Assembly: GCF_007994075.1 (NCBI RefSeq)
Contig: NZ_VIWU01000001.1
Span: 7,440,001-7,504,000, forward strand
DNA: 64,000 nucleotides
Direction: 5' to 3'
DNA from: Pseudonocardia hierapolitana
GTDB taxonomy: Bacteria > Actinomycetota > Actinomycetes > Mycobacteriales > Pseudonocardiaceae
Part shown: piece by piece, positions 18,793 to 27,269 of the stretch
Layout: every line of letters starts with the position of its first letter
How positions within the stretch are numbered: the stretch's first letter is position 1
The notes under the pieces: model-generated
The model's input: only the letters and a program-made list of their open reading frames with translations
The model's database searches: none
What the model was told of the DNA's origin: nothing
Program-made: the position numbers and the translations under genes

Positions 18793-18888
18793 GTCGGCGA
18801 CGGCCGGGCGGTGCCTGCGACGCATTCGGCGATTGACTCGGTCCGGCAGGTTTCGCGCCGATGACCGATCGAGGCTGCGCGGACGGTC

Positions 18889-20106
18889 TCACGCGGCGTA
18901 CAGGCGCAGGTCCGAGGCGAAGCGTTCGGTCATCTCGATCACCCGTTGCAGCTCGTGGTGCCGGACGACGACCCAGCCGTCGCTGATCAGCAGGGCGCGC
19001 CAGTCGCGGCGCGGGGCGCCGATCGGGAGCAGGTCGACGAGGACGATGTCGTCGCCGTAGGCGGCGCGCAGCGCGTCGAGCCCCTCGATGCGGGTGATCC
19101 GGCCCGCGCCCTGCGCCCGCTTGAAGATGGTGCCCGCGTTGTAGTGCTGGCGCAGTGGGGTGCGCAGTTGTCCGTGGAGCACGGCCTCCGCCCAGGCGAC
19201 GTAGAGGTCGCCGTCGGTGGAGTAGTTCATCAGGTCGACGACCCGGGCGCCGGGCGGCCGCGCGGCGATCTCACCGAACACCGCCTCGCCGGACGCCGTG
19301 CGGTACCACTCCATGTGCGTGAACCCCGTCCGGAAGCCGAGGGCGGCGAGCACCTGCGCCCCCATCTCGCGCCCGGGCTGCAGATCGGGCACCGAGAGGT
19401 CGCGCAGCGCGATCGAGACCGGGCTGATCCACTCGTGCATCTTCATCTGCAGTGGCCGCGGGCGGTACCACATGACGTTCTCGAAGAGGATCTTCCCGTC
19501 GGCGCAGACGGTGTCGAAGGTGAACTCCTCGCCGTCGACGAACTCCTCGACGCTCACCTCCGGCACGTGCCGCAGCAGCGGCAGCGTCTCGGACAGCTCT
19601 GCCGAGGAGTCGACGCGGTAGGTGTCGGCAGAACCGGCGCCCGCGATCGGCTTGACGATGATCGGGTAGCCGATCCGCTCCGCCGCGTCCCACACCCCCT
19701 TGACCGTCCGCGTGCTGACGTGCCGCGGCGTGCGGACCCCGGCGGCGTCGAGCACCTGCTTCATCCGCTCCTTGTCGCGGAACGGGACCGTCTCCAGGAC
19801 GCTCATGCCGGGCAGCCCGAACGTCTCCCGGATCCGCGCGGCCAGGATCATGTACGGCTCCCACAGGCACTCGACCTGGTCGAACCGCGCATGCCGGGCG
19901 AGGCCGTGGAGGGCGGCGAACACGGCGCCCTCGTCGGCGAGCGAGACGTGCTCGTAGTGCGCCAACGCGTCGCGGGCCGCCGCGGGCAGCGCGGACGGTG
20001 GCTGGTCGCCGACCCCGATCACCCGTGCCCCCGACGACGCCAGCGCCCGGGTGAAGTAGGCCATCTCCGCGGGGAAGCCCGGCGAGAGCATCACGACGGT
20101 GGTCAT
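18889..20106 (-). CDS. ATP-grasp ligase B (biotin carboxylase-like)
   Basis: A 405-residue ATP-grasp protein with an N-terminal Rossmann-like part (MTTVVMLSPGFPAEMAYF), the ATP-binding lysine K152 in GYPIIVKPIAGAGS, and the metal/phosphate site FGEIAARPPGA. The THMEWY segment just before it is shared with ATP-grasps C and D. Enzymes of this branch ligate amino acids or small acids to amines. Its ATG overlaps the stop of ATP-grasp C in ATGA, so the two are translationally coupled and perhaps act in sequence or as a heteromer. It is the last gene of a two-gene minus-strand operon, ending about 168 bp from the convergent flavin oxidase. Confidence 0.88.
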   Translation of the reverse strand: MTTVVMLSPGFPAEMAYFTRALASSGARVIGVGDQPPSALPAAARDALAHYEHVSLADEGAVFAALHGLARHARFDQVECLWEPYMILAARIRETFGLPGMSVLETVPFRDKERMKQVLDAAGVRTPRHVSTRTVKGVWDAAERIGYPIIVKPIAGAGSADTYRVDSSAELSETLPLLRHVPEVSVEEFVDGEEFTFDTVCADGKILFENVMWYRPRPLQMKMHEWISPVSIALRDLSVPDLQPGREMGAQVLAALGFRTGFTHMEWYRTASGEAVFGEIAARPPGARVVDLMNYSTDGDLYVAWAEAVLHGQLRTPLRQHYNAGTIFKRAQGAGRITRIEGLDALRAAYGDDIVLVDLLPIGAPRRDWRALLISDGWVVVRHHELQRVIEMTERFASDLRLYAA

Positions 20107-21332
20107 TGCACCTCCACCATCTCGATCCGGATGCCCTCGACGATCTGCCGCAGGGCGTCGCGCACCACGTCCGTCTCGGGATGCCGGACGGTCACGTACC
20201 CCTCGCCCTCGTAGCCCGACGCCGCAGGCTGGCCCGGTTCGGGCAGCCGCGCCTCCACGACGAGGTGCCCGATGCGGCGCTGCAGCTCGTCGACCCCGTG
20301 CACCGCGCGCACGCGCCCGCGTCCCTGGCCTCTCAGGTAGGCGGTGCCCGCGGCGTACCTGCGCTCGGGCGGGTCGAAGCGGTCGAGGATCACGAGCTCG
20401 GTCCAGAGGCGGTAGAAGTCCACGTCGTGGACGTACCCGAGCATCGATGAGATCTGCGCCCCCGGCGGCCGGGCACCCACCTCGGACACCGCGACCGAAC
20501 CGTCGGGGCGGCGGAACCACTCCATGTGGGTCAGGCCGTCGCGCACGCCGAGCGCGCGCAGCGCGGCGGGCCCGATGCCGGCGATCCCGTCGTAGCGCGG
20601 GTCGTCCAGCTCGCGGGGCAGCAGCACCGTCCACTGGATCCAGGGGTTGCGCAGCACGTCCAGCGGGGGTGGCACGTAGTCCGAGATCGACGCCCACACG
20701 GTGCGGCCGCCGATCGTGACGCTGTCGAACGTGTGCTCGTCGCCGACCAGGAACTCCTCGAGCAGGCCCGGTGCGTCCGCGCGCGGCGGGGCTGTCGCGA
20801 GCCAGCTGCGCAGCGCCGCGGCGTCGTCGAGCCGGTAGGTGGCCTGCGCGCCCGCACCGGCAGGCGGCTTGGCGACCAGCGGGAAGCCCACGGCGTCGGC
20901 GAACGCGAGCGCATCGGCGGGGTCGGTGACGAGCTGGTGGCGGGCGCAGGGGACGCCGGCGGCGCGCAGCACCTGCTTCATCCGGGACTTGTCGCGCACG
21001 TTGAACGCGGTCTCGACGTCCATCCCGGGGATGCCGAGGGCCTCGCGGGCGTACGCGAGCGGAACCTGCAGCTGTTCGAGGGCCCCGACCAGCCGCTCCA
21101 CCCGCCCGATCTGGCCGGACAGCCCCTGGGTGGCTTCGACGATCTGGCGCGGGTCGAGCGGGTCGTCCACGCGCCAGTGCGCCGCCAGGTGGCGGGCGAG
21201 CTCCGGCGGTACGTGCTCGGCCGGCACGGTGGTGATCACCCCGAGCCGGACGTCGGGGATCTGCGCCGCGGCGGCGACGAACCGCACGGTGGCCGGCATC
21301 AGGTACGGCGCGACGAAAGCAGCGACGGCCAT
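20103..21332 (-). CDS. ATP-grasp ligase C
   Basis: A 409-residue ATP-grasp enzyme similar in plan to B and D: a variable N-terminal lobe, FPLVAKPPAGAGAQA as ATP loop, EEFLVGDEHTFDSV, and the THMEWF ... VSEVGARPPGAQ metal site. It is first in the minus-strand operon, and its stop overlaps the start of ATP-grasp B. The ATG lies only 23 bp from the divergent ATP-grasp D start, so the two promoters must overlap and both transcripts would be nearly leaderless. The similarity among B, C and D suggests ancient duplication with split substrate roles. Substrates are not predictable from sequence. Confidence 0.88.
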   Translation of the reverse strand: MAVAAFVAPYLMPATVRFVAAAAQIPDVRLGVITTVPAEHVPPELARHLAAHWRVDDPLDPRQIVEATQGLSGQIGRVERLVGALEQLQVPLAYAREALGIPGMDVETAFNVRDKSRMKQVLRAAGVPCARHQLVTDPADALAFADAVGFPLVAKPPAGAGAQATYRLDDAAALRSWLATAPPRADAPGLLEEFLVGDEHTFDSVTIGGRTVWASISDYVPPPLDVLRNPWIQWTVLLPRELDDPRYDGIAGIGPAALRALGVRDGLTHMEWFRRPDGSVAVSEVGARPPGAQISSMLGYVHDVDFYRLWTELVILDRFDPPERRYAAGTAYLRGQGRGRVRAVHGVDELQRRIGHLVVEARLPEPGQPAASGYEGEGYVTVRHPETDVVRDALRQIVEGIRIEMVEVQ

Positions 21333-21355
21333 CCTGGGAAGTTACCCTCATCGGG

Positions 21356-22579
21356 GTGAACGTGGTCTACGTCGAGCCGGCGTTCCCGCCCACCCAGCGG
21401 CACTTCGTGCGCGCGTTGGCCGTCGTCGGAGCCACGGTGATCGGCGTGGGGGAGCGCCACGTCGACGAGCTGGACGACGAGCTCAAGGGCTGGATGGCCC
21501 ACTACCACCAGGTGCCGACCGTGGTGGACGCAGGCGTCCTGACCGACGCCGTCCGCTGGATCCAGGACAAGGTGTGGGTCGACCGGCTCGAGGCGACGAT
21601 CGAGGCGCACACGCTCGCCGCCGCGCAGGCCAGGGAGAACTGCACGATCCCCGGCACCTCGGTGCGCACGGCGTGGCTGTGCCGGGACAAGCCGTCGATG
21701 AAGGAGGCGTTGCGCGCCGCCGGTGTCCCCACGGCCGCCTCGGCCGCCGTCACCAGCGCCGACGAGGTGCACGCATTCGTCGACGCCGTCGGCTATCCGA
21801 TCATCCTCAAGCCGCGCACGGGGGCGGGTGCGCTCGACACCACCCGGGTCGACGACCGCGCGGGACTGGACGCCGCACTCGGCCGGTTCGGCGGCCAGGG
21901 CGTCGAGTCGATCGCGGTCGAGGAGTTCGTGGAGGGCCACGAGGGCTTCTACGACACGTTGTCGATCGACGGACAGGCCTCGCTGGACTTCGTCTCGCAC
22001 TACTACCCGAACGTCCTCGAGGCGATGCGCACGCGGTGGATCTCCCCGCAGTTCGTCTCGACCAACCGGGTCGACACCGTGCCGGACTACGAGGAGCTGC
22101 GCGAACTGGGCGCCCGCGTGAACACCGCACTCGGGATCGGCACGAGCCCCACGCACATGGAGTGGTTCTTCGGGCCCAAGGGCCTGCGGTTCTCCGAGAT
22201 CGGGTGCCGGCCGCCCGGCGTGGGCGCGTGGGACCTCTACTCCGCCGGGAACGACATCGACATCTACCGGGAGTGGGCGAACGCGGTGGTCCACGGGCAC
22301 GTCGCCACCCGGCCGTCCCGGAGGTTCGCCACCGGCATCGTCGCACTGCGCCCCGACCGCGACGGGCGCATCAGCGGCTACTCGGGCGTCGACGAGGCGC
22401 AGGCGCGCGTGGGGGAGTGGGTGATCGACGCGCACCTGCCGCCCCCCGGTACGCCGACGCAGCCGGTCGAGGCGGGGTACTGGGCCAACGCCTACGTGCG
22501 GATGCGCCACCCCGACTACGACGTCCTGCGCGAGATGCTCGACGACGTGGGCCGCACCGTCCACGTGCACGCGCAATGA
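21356..22579 (+). CDS. ATP-grasp ligase D
   Basis: A 407-residue ATP-grasp enzyme divergent from ligase C. Key features are YPIILKPRTGAGALDTTRV, EEFVEGHEGFYDT and SPTHMEWFFGPKGLRFSEIG with CRPPG after it. In place of the common alanine before RPPG it has cysteine, unlike B and C. The start is GTG, 23 bp from ligase C. It begins a plus-strand operon with the S51-like protein and esterase B. A carboxylate-amine ligase activity is expected from the fold; acceptor and donor are unknown. Confidence 0.88.
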   Translation: MNVVYVEPAFPPTQRHFVRALAVVGATVIGVGERHVDELDDELKGWMAHYHQVPTVVDAGVLTDAVRWIQDKVWVDRLEATIEAHTLAAAQARENCTIPGTSVRTAWLCRDKPSMKEALRAAGVPTAASAAVTSADEVHAFVDAVGYPIILKPRTGAGALDTTRVDDRAGLDAALGRFGGQGVESIAVEEFVEGHEGFYDTLSIDGQASLDFVSHYYPNVLEAMRTRWISPQFVSTNRVDTVPDYEELRELGARVNTALGIGTSPTHMEWFFGPKGLRFSEIGCRPPGVGAWDLYSAGNDIDIYREWANAVVHGHVATRPSRRFATGIVALRPDRDGRISGYSGVDEAQARVGEWVIDAHLPPPGTPTQPVEAGYWANAYVRMRHPDYDVLREMLDDVGRTVHVHAQ

Positions 22580-22607
22580 GCGAGCCTGCGAGGTCGTCAT
22601 CGGTGCG

Positions 22608-23516
22608 GTGAGGGTCGTCGTCCTCGGGCCGCAGCGGCGGCCCACGCTGGACTCGGTGGCCCGCGGCATGGACCTGCCCGGGCCGGTCGCCACCGTGACG
22701 GCGGGCTGGCAGGAGCGCGAGCCCGACGATGCGGAGCTGGACGCGCTGCTGGGCGGCCGGAGCGCGAACCTCCGCCTGCACGGGCGCTGGCAGGACGTGC
22801 TGGTGAAGGACCCGGAGTACGCGGCCGCCGAGCTGGAGCACCGGGCGGCGCTGCGCGAGCTGCAGGAGCTGTACCTCGTGCAGATCGACGGCACGCTGCG
22901 GGCACTGCGCGAGGTGGGGCGCTACGGCGGCAGCCGGGCCGAGGTCCGGGAGGCGGCGCGGGCCGACACGGAGGCCGCCGTCCGGCTCGTCGACGAGCGG
23001 CACCTGGTCCGCGTGCGCGAGGCGCGGGACGCGTTCGAGGCCCGGTGGCGGCCGGGCGAGCGGCTCGCGGCCGCGGAGCACCGCGCCGAGATACGGCAGA
23101 TCATGGACGCGGCGGCCGCGCTCGTGGTCGCCGGCGGGCACGTGGGCGTGCTGCTGCACGTGCTGCGGCTGTTCGCGGTGGGCGCCGCGCCCGTCGTGAT
23201 CGCCTGGTCGGCGGGGGCGATGGCGCTGACCGAGCGGGTGCTGCTCTTCCACGACCGCGCCCCGCACGGGCCGGCGCACGCCGAGTTCCTCGACGCAGGC
23301 CTCGGCTGGATTCCCGGGTGCGTGCTGCTCCCGCACGCGCGCAGGCGGCTGCGCACCGACGACGCCGCGCGGATGGCCGAGCTGGCGGGCCGGGCGGCCC
23401 CGGCCCGCTGCGTCGTGCTCGACGACGGCGTGCGGCTCGACCTCGGTGAGCACGGCGCGCTCCCGCCGGGCGCGCGGACGATCGGTCCGGACGGCCGGAT
23501 CGGCGATGTCGCGTGA
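22608..23516 (+). CDS. type 1 glutamine amidotransferase-like / peptidase S51-like protein
   Basis: A 302-residue protein with a class-I GATase-type core. The nucleophile elbow VIAWSAGAMAL has a serine (about residue 201) rather than cysteine, as in peptidase S51 (aspartyl dipeptidase, cyanophycinase). An inserted helical stretch (about residues 70-160) is rich in arginine and glutamate. Such enzymes cut or transfer isopeptide or alpha-Asp bonds, so here it may trim or release an amide made by the ligases. The GTG start lacks a strong ribosome-binding site. Its stop overlaps the start of esterase B (GTGA). Peptidase activity is inferred from the fold only. Confidence 0.78.
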   Translation: MRVVVLGPQRRPTLDSVARGMDLPGPVATVTAGWQEREPDDAELDALLGGRSANLRLHGRWQDVLVKDPEYAAAELEHRAALRELQELYLVQIDGTLRALREVGRYGGSRAEVREAARADTEAAVRLVDERHLVRVREARDAFEARWRPGERLAAAEHRAEIRQIMDAAAALVVAGGHVGVLLHVLRLFAVGAAPVVIAWSAGAMALTERVLLFHDRAPHGPAHAEFLDAGLGWIPGCVLLPHARRRLRTDDAARMAELAGRAAPARCVVLDDGVRLDLGEHGALPPGARTIGPDGRIGDVA

Positions 23517-24655
23517 CCCGCCTCGCCGTCAACCGGCTCAAGGAGCGCAAGCCCGACGCCGCCGCCGTCGACCGGTTCCTCACCCGGCACGAGGTGCCGA
23601 TCGTCGAGGGGGACCGGTGCACCTTCCTCTGGCGCGGCGAGGCCGACGAGGTGTTCGTCGTGCAGCGGATCGTGGGACTGCCCGAACGGCTGCCGCTGCG
23701 CAGGCTGTGGGGCACCGACCTGTGGTACCTGGTGCTCGAGCTGCCGACGGGGTCGCGGATCAACTACCAGATCGAGGTCCGCCGCGGTGAGCACCTCGAG
23801 CGCGGCAACGACCCGCTCAACCCGAAGCTGTCCTACAGCCCGGTCGGCACGTCCTCGGTGTGCTTCGCGCACGGTTACGTCACGCCCGACTGGACCGAGC
23901 CCGACCCCGACGCCCGGCCCGGCGAGCTGACCGAGCTGGTGGTCCAGAGCCGCGCGCTGCGCCGCGACTGCCGGGTCACGCTGTACCTGCCTGCGCGGTT
24001 CCGGCCCACGGCGGCGTACCCGCTGCTGGTGGTGCACGACGGCGACGACTTCCTGCAGTACGCCGCGGCGAAGACCGTGCTGGACAACCTGATCCACCGC
24101 CTCGACGTCGCCGAGACCGTCGTTGCGTTCGTCCACCCGCAGGACCGGTTGAGCGAGTACGCGAACTCGGCGGCGCACGCGCGGTTCCTCACCCGCGAGC
24201 TGGTGCCGCGGCTGGAGGCGGAGCTGCCGCTCGTGGGGCAGCGCTCCGGCCGGTGCCTGCTCGGGTCCAGCTTCGGCGCGGTGGCCTCGCTGGCGACGGC
24301 GTACCGGGCGCCGGACGTCTACGGATCGCTCGCGCTGATGTCCGGCTCGTTCGTCTTCACCGACATCGGCGGCGCCGACCACGGCGGCGGCCCCGTCTTC
24401 GACCCGGTGGTGCGGTTCGTGAACCGCTACCGGCAACGCCCGCGCCGGGTGGCCGACCGGCTGTTCGTCAGCTGCGGGGTCTACGAGCCGCTGATCACCT
24501 ACAACCGCAGCGTCGTGCACACCTTCGAGTCGACGGGCATGACCGTGCGCTTCGTGGAGACGCGCGACGGCCACAACTGGGAGAACTGGCGCGACACCCT
24601 CCGCGACGCGCTGTCCTGGGTCTACCCGGGCCCGCAGAAGCTCGTCTACGAGTGA
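23513..24655 (+). CDS. enterochelin-esterase-like alpha/beta-hydrolase, cluster esterase B
   Basis: A 380-residue esterase with an N-terminal carbohydrate-module-like domain as in Fes (about residues 30-110) and a C-terminal alpha/beta-hydrolase. The nucleophile is S253 in LLGSSFGAVASL, and the histidine lies in RDGHNWENWRD. Fes proteins hydrolyse trilactone siderophore bonds, but no siderophore synthetase or uptake gene is nearby, so the substrate here is probably the product of the ATP-grasp/GCS enzymes. The GTG overlaps the stop of the S51-like gene. It ends in a 10-bp overlap with the convergent GCS-like gene. No signal peptide is visible. Confidence 0.87.
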   Translation: MTRLAVNRLKERKPDAAAVDRFLTRHEVPIVEGDRCTFLWRGEADEVFVVQRIVGLPERLPLRRLWGTDLWYLVLELPTGSRINYQIEVRRGEHLERGNDPLNPKLSYSPVGTSSVCFAHGYVTPDWTEPDPDARPGELTELVVQSRALRRDCRVTLYLPARFRPTAAYPLLVVHDGDDFLQYAAAKTVLDNLIHRLDVAETVVAFVHPQDRLSEYANSAAHARFLTRELVPRLEAELPLVGQRSGRCLLGSSFGAVASLATAYRAPDVYGSLALMSGSFVFTDIGGADHGGGPVFDPVVRFVNRYRQRPRRVADRLFVSCGVYEPLITYNRSVVHTFESTGMTVRFVETRDGHNWENWRDTLRDALSWVYPGPQKLVYE

Positions 24656-26115
24656 CGCTCCCACGTGTGCACCGGCTCGTTCGCGTGCATGTTCTCGACG
24701 TAGCGGCGCAGCATCTCGTGCAGCGCTCCGATCCGGTCCCCGCCCAGTGAGCGGACGGTGTCGACCTGCCACGAGGCGCCGGTCGTGCCGGTGACGCAGC
24801 GGGCCTCGATGATCCCGAGGAGCCGGTCGCGCAGGTCCGGGTCGACGCCCCACGTGTTCAGGCCCTCGTGGGCCAGCGGCAGCAGCCTGCGCAGCACGAG
24901 CTCGGCGGCGGGCACCGGTCCGAGGCCGGGCCAGTAGATCGAGGCGTCGAGGCCGTCGCGGGCGCCGCTGTGGAAGTTCTCCTCGGCGGCGGAGAACGAC
25001 ATCTGCGACCACACCGGCCGTTCGTGCTCGGCGAGGGTGCGCACGACGCCGTAGTAGAACGCCGCGTTGGCCATGGCGTCCACGACGGTCGGCCCGGCCG
25101 GCAGCACCCGGTTCTCCACGCGCAGGTGCGGCCTCCCCTCGACGACGGCGTAGATCGGCCGGTTCCAGCGGTAGATCGTGCCGTTGTGCAGGGAGAGCTC
25201 GTCGAGCTTCGGCACCTCGCCGCGCCCGAGCTGCTCGATCGGGTCGGCGTCCTCGCAGATCGGCAGCAGCGCGGGGAAGTACCGCGTGTTCTCCTCGAAC
25301 AGGTCGAACACCGACGTGATCCAGCGCTCGCCGAACCACACCCGGGGGCGGACCCCCTGCTCCTTCAGCTCCTCGGGCCGGGTGTCGGTGGCCTGCTCGA
25401 ACAGCGGGATGCGGGTCTCGCGCCACAGCTCGGTGCCGAACAGGTATGGCGAGTTCGCGGCGAGCGCGAGCTGCACACCCGCGATCGCCTGCGCGGCGTT
25501 CCAGTACTGCGCGAACTCCGCGGGGCTGACCTGCAGGTGCAGCTGGAAGCTCGTGCAGGCGGCCTCCGGGGTGATCGAGTCGGTGTAGGTGCTCAAGCGT
25601 TCCACGCCCTGGATCGACAGGGCCATGTCCTCGCCCCGCGCGGCGAAGATCTGATCGTTGAGCAAGGCGTAGCGCGGGTTGCGGCTCATCGACTCGATGC
25701 TGACGTGGCGCGGCATGAGCGTCGGGAGGATCCCGATCATCACCAGCTGCGCGTCGCCGGAGCGGGCGCGCTCGTCGGCGGCGTTCAGGCTGGCCCGCAC
25801 GGTCTCCTCGAACGAGACGAGGCCGGTGCCGCCGATCTCGCGCGGTGGGACGTTGATCTCGATGTTGAACTGGCCCATCTCGGTCTGGAAGGCCCGATCG
25901 GCCACCAGATCGAGCACCTGCTCGTTGACGTTCGCCGGCTCGCCGCGCCCGTCGACCAGGTTGAGCTCGATCTCCATCCCGGTGAGCGGCCGGTCGAAGT
26001 CGAACTGCGACTCCCGAAGCATCTGGGCCAACGCGTCGAGGCACCGGCGCGTCTTGTCCCGGAACCTGTGCCGGTCCTCCCGGCTGAACACCATGTGCTC
26101 GACGTCGCGACCCAC
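24646..26115 (-). CDS. glutamate-cysteine ligase-like carboxylate-amine ligase
   Basis: A 489-residue protein of the GCS2 family, whose members join an acid side chain or alpha-carboxylate to an amine with ATP (for example gamma-glutamylcysteine synthesis). The family pattern is clear: TGMEIELNLVDGRGEPANVN near residue 60, MGQFNIEINVPP near 95, CTSFQLHLQVSP near 190 and HLRVENRVLPAGPTVVD near 315. I prefer the GTG preceded by GGGGG, matching the usual GRDVE...FSREDR N-terminus, over an ATG 13 codons upstream. Actinomycetes make mycothiol rather than glutathione, so the acceptor is unlikely to be simple cysteine; the ATP-grasp neighbours suggest an unknown amide. It overlaps the esterase B end by 10 bp. 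Confidence 0.88.
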   Translation of the reverse strand: MGRDVEHMVFSREDRHRFRDKTRRCLDALAQMLRESQFDFDRPLTGMEIELNLVDGRGEPANVNEQVLDLVADRAFQTEMGQFNIEINVPPREIGGTGLVSFEETVRASLNAADERARSGDAQLVMIGILPTLMPRHVSIESMSRNPRYALLNDQIFAARGEDMALSIQGVERLSTYTDSITPEAACTSFQLHLQVSPAEFAQYWNAAQAIAGVQLALAANSPYLFGTELWRETRIPLFEQATDTRPEELKEQGVRPRVWFGERWITSVFDLFEENTRYFPALLPICEDADPIEQLGRGEVPKLDELSLHNGTIYRWNRPIYAVVEGRPHLRVENRVLPAGPTVVDAMANAAFYYGVVRTLAEHERPVWSQMSFSAAEENFHSGARDGLDASIYWPGLGPVPAAELVLRRLLPLAHEGLNTWGVDPDLRDRLLGIIEARCVTGTTGASWQVDTVRSLGGDRIGALHEMLRRYVENMHANEPVHTWERHS

Positions 26116-26178
26116 TGGATGCCCCCCGTCGGACGTGCGGATGCCGGCCTCCATCGTCGGCCCGCGGGAGCTCGGCGT

Positions 26179-26525
26179 CTATCCGGAGGTCGCCTGCACC
26201 CATCGGTAGGTGAGCAGCACGTTGAGGTGGTGCAGGGACTGCACGAGGTCGAGGAACTGCGCGGGGGCGCCGGGCGGCGGCTCGATCCCGCGCGCGGGGA
26301 TCGTCGCGCAGAGCTCGTCGACCGGGGTCCCCGCGCACAGGGCCGAGGTGACGGACTCCGCGAGGTGCTCGAGGTAGGCGGCGAACCCGCTGGTGCGCGG
26401 TTCGGCGGGGCCGAGGAAGCCGTGGCCCGGCACGAGGGTGGCGACGTCGAGGGCGGCGCGCACGGGCCCTCAATGCCGACCAGCCGCTCCTCCAGCTCAC
26501 GGGGCAGACAGGCCGGCAGGATCAT
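26179..26525 (-). pseudogene. metallo-beta-lactamase-fold hydrolase remnant
   Basis: An open frame starts at an ATG that overlaps the TetR stop (ATGA) and reads about 20 residues (MILPACLPRELEERLVGIEG). The recognisable similarity then continues in another frame as ALDVATLVPGHGFLGPAEP, the C-terminal VPGHG motif of metallo-beta-lactamase-fold enzymes, and ends about 95 residues later. The HxHxDH metal-binding N-terminal domain is missing. This looks like a hydrolase with a large internal deletion, once co-transcribed with tetR. An independent small protein of 94 residues from an internal GTG cannot be ruled out. Confidence 0.55.
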
Positions 26526-27169
26526 GACGGGCTCCGTTCCGATGTGGTCACGCAGGTCAGGAAGAAGGCGACGTGCTCGGCAGCGACGCGGCGCGCCGCG
26601 GCCTCGTCGGTGTCGTGGGAACGCAGGTACAGGAACCGGGCGATGTGCAGCGGGGAGAACAGCTCCCACGTCATCTGGTCGACCGAGAGGTCGCCGCGTA
26701 CCAGCCCGGCGTCCTGCCACCGGACGAACGGCACGGCGAGCCGGGTCCGGGCGAGGTCGATCAGCTCCGCCAGCCCGCGCAGGCCCCGCTCGCCCGCGCC
26801 CTCGCGGAGCAGGACGCTGGCGAAGAGCTGTGCGCGCGGCTGCGTCCACGCGTCGAGCAGGCGGTCCACGATCCGGGGCACGGCCTCGTGGGGCGTACCC
26901 GCCGTGATCTCGTCGGCATCGATGTCGTGGACCTGCAGGGAGACCGGACCCATCTCGGCGAGCAGGGCGTCGTAGAGCGCCTGCTTGCCGGAGAAGTGGG
27001 CATAGATGGCGGGATCGCGCACGCCGACGGCGGCGGCGATCTGCCGCACCGTGGTGGCGTCGAACCCCTGCGCGGCGAAGAGCTGCAGCGCGGCGTCCAG
27101 CAGCCGTTTACGCGTCTCGCCTCCGTCGCGACCGGGCGGCCGCCCGCGACGCCTCGTTGCTTCGGGCAC
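26522..27169 (-). CDS. TetR/AcrR-family transcriptional regulator
   Basis: A 215-residue TetR-type repressor: the DNA-binding helix-turn-helix covers about residues 18-65 (TRKRLLDAALQLFAAQGFD then TTVRQIAAAVGVRDPAIYAHF), followed by an all-helical effector domain. It starts with GTG and is divergent from a GH13 glucosidase gene 101 bp away. A degenerate palindrome lies just upstream of its start, so autoregulation and control of the glucosidase are both possible. Its stop overlaps the start of the metallo-hydrolase remnant, which was probably its original partner. Ligand is unknown. Confidence 0.9.
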   Translation of the reverse strand: MPEATRRRGRPPGRDGGETRKRLLDAALQLFAAQGFDATTVRQIAAAVGVRDPAIYAHFSGKQALYDALLAEMGPVSLQVHDIDADEITAGTPHEAVPRIVDRLLDAWTQPRAQLFASVLLREGAGERGLRGLAELIDLARTRLAVPFVRWQDAGLVRGDLSVDQMTWELFSPLHIARFLYLRSHDTDEAAARRVAAEHVAFFLTCVTTSERSPS

Positions 27170-27175
27170 GCCTGG

Positions 27176-27199
27176 AATTTAGCGGGCACTCATTAAATT
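27176..27199. promoter_or_regulatory. TetR-type operator candidate
   Basis: AATTTA and TAAATT form perfect 6-bp arms around a 12-bp centre, an AT-rich island in very GC-rich DNA, 7 bp upstream of the tetR start. The inner positions keep purine/pyrimidine symmetry. It is a likely TetR binding site and may overlap promoter elements. Confidence 0.5.
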
Positions 27200-27269
27200 A
27201 TCTACCCGCGGCACGGACGGCCCGGGTCCGGCGGATAGGCTCGGCACCGGGCGATCCGAGGGGAGCTAC

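Noticed and set aside
23513..24655. Siderophore release locus based on the Fes-like esterase
   Set aside because: No siderophore synthetase, transporter or Fur-type site was found near it.
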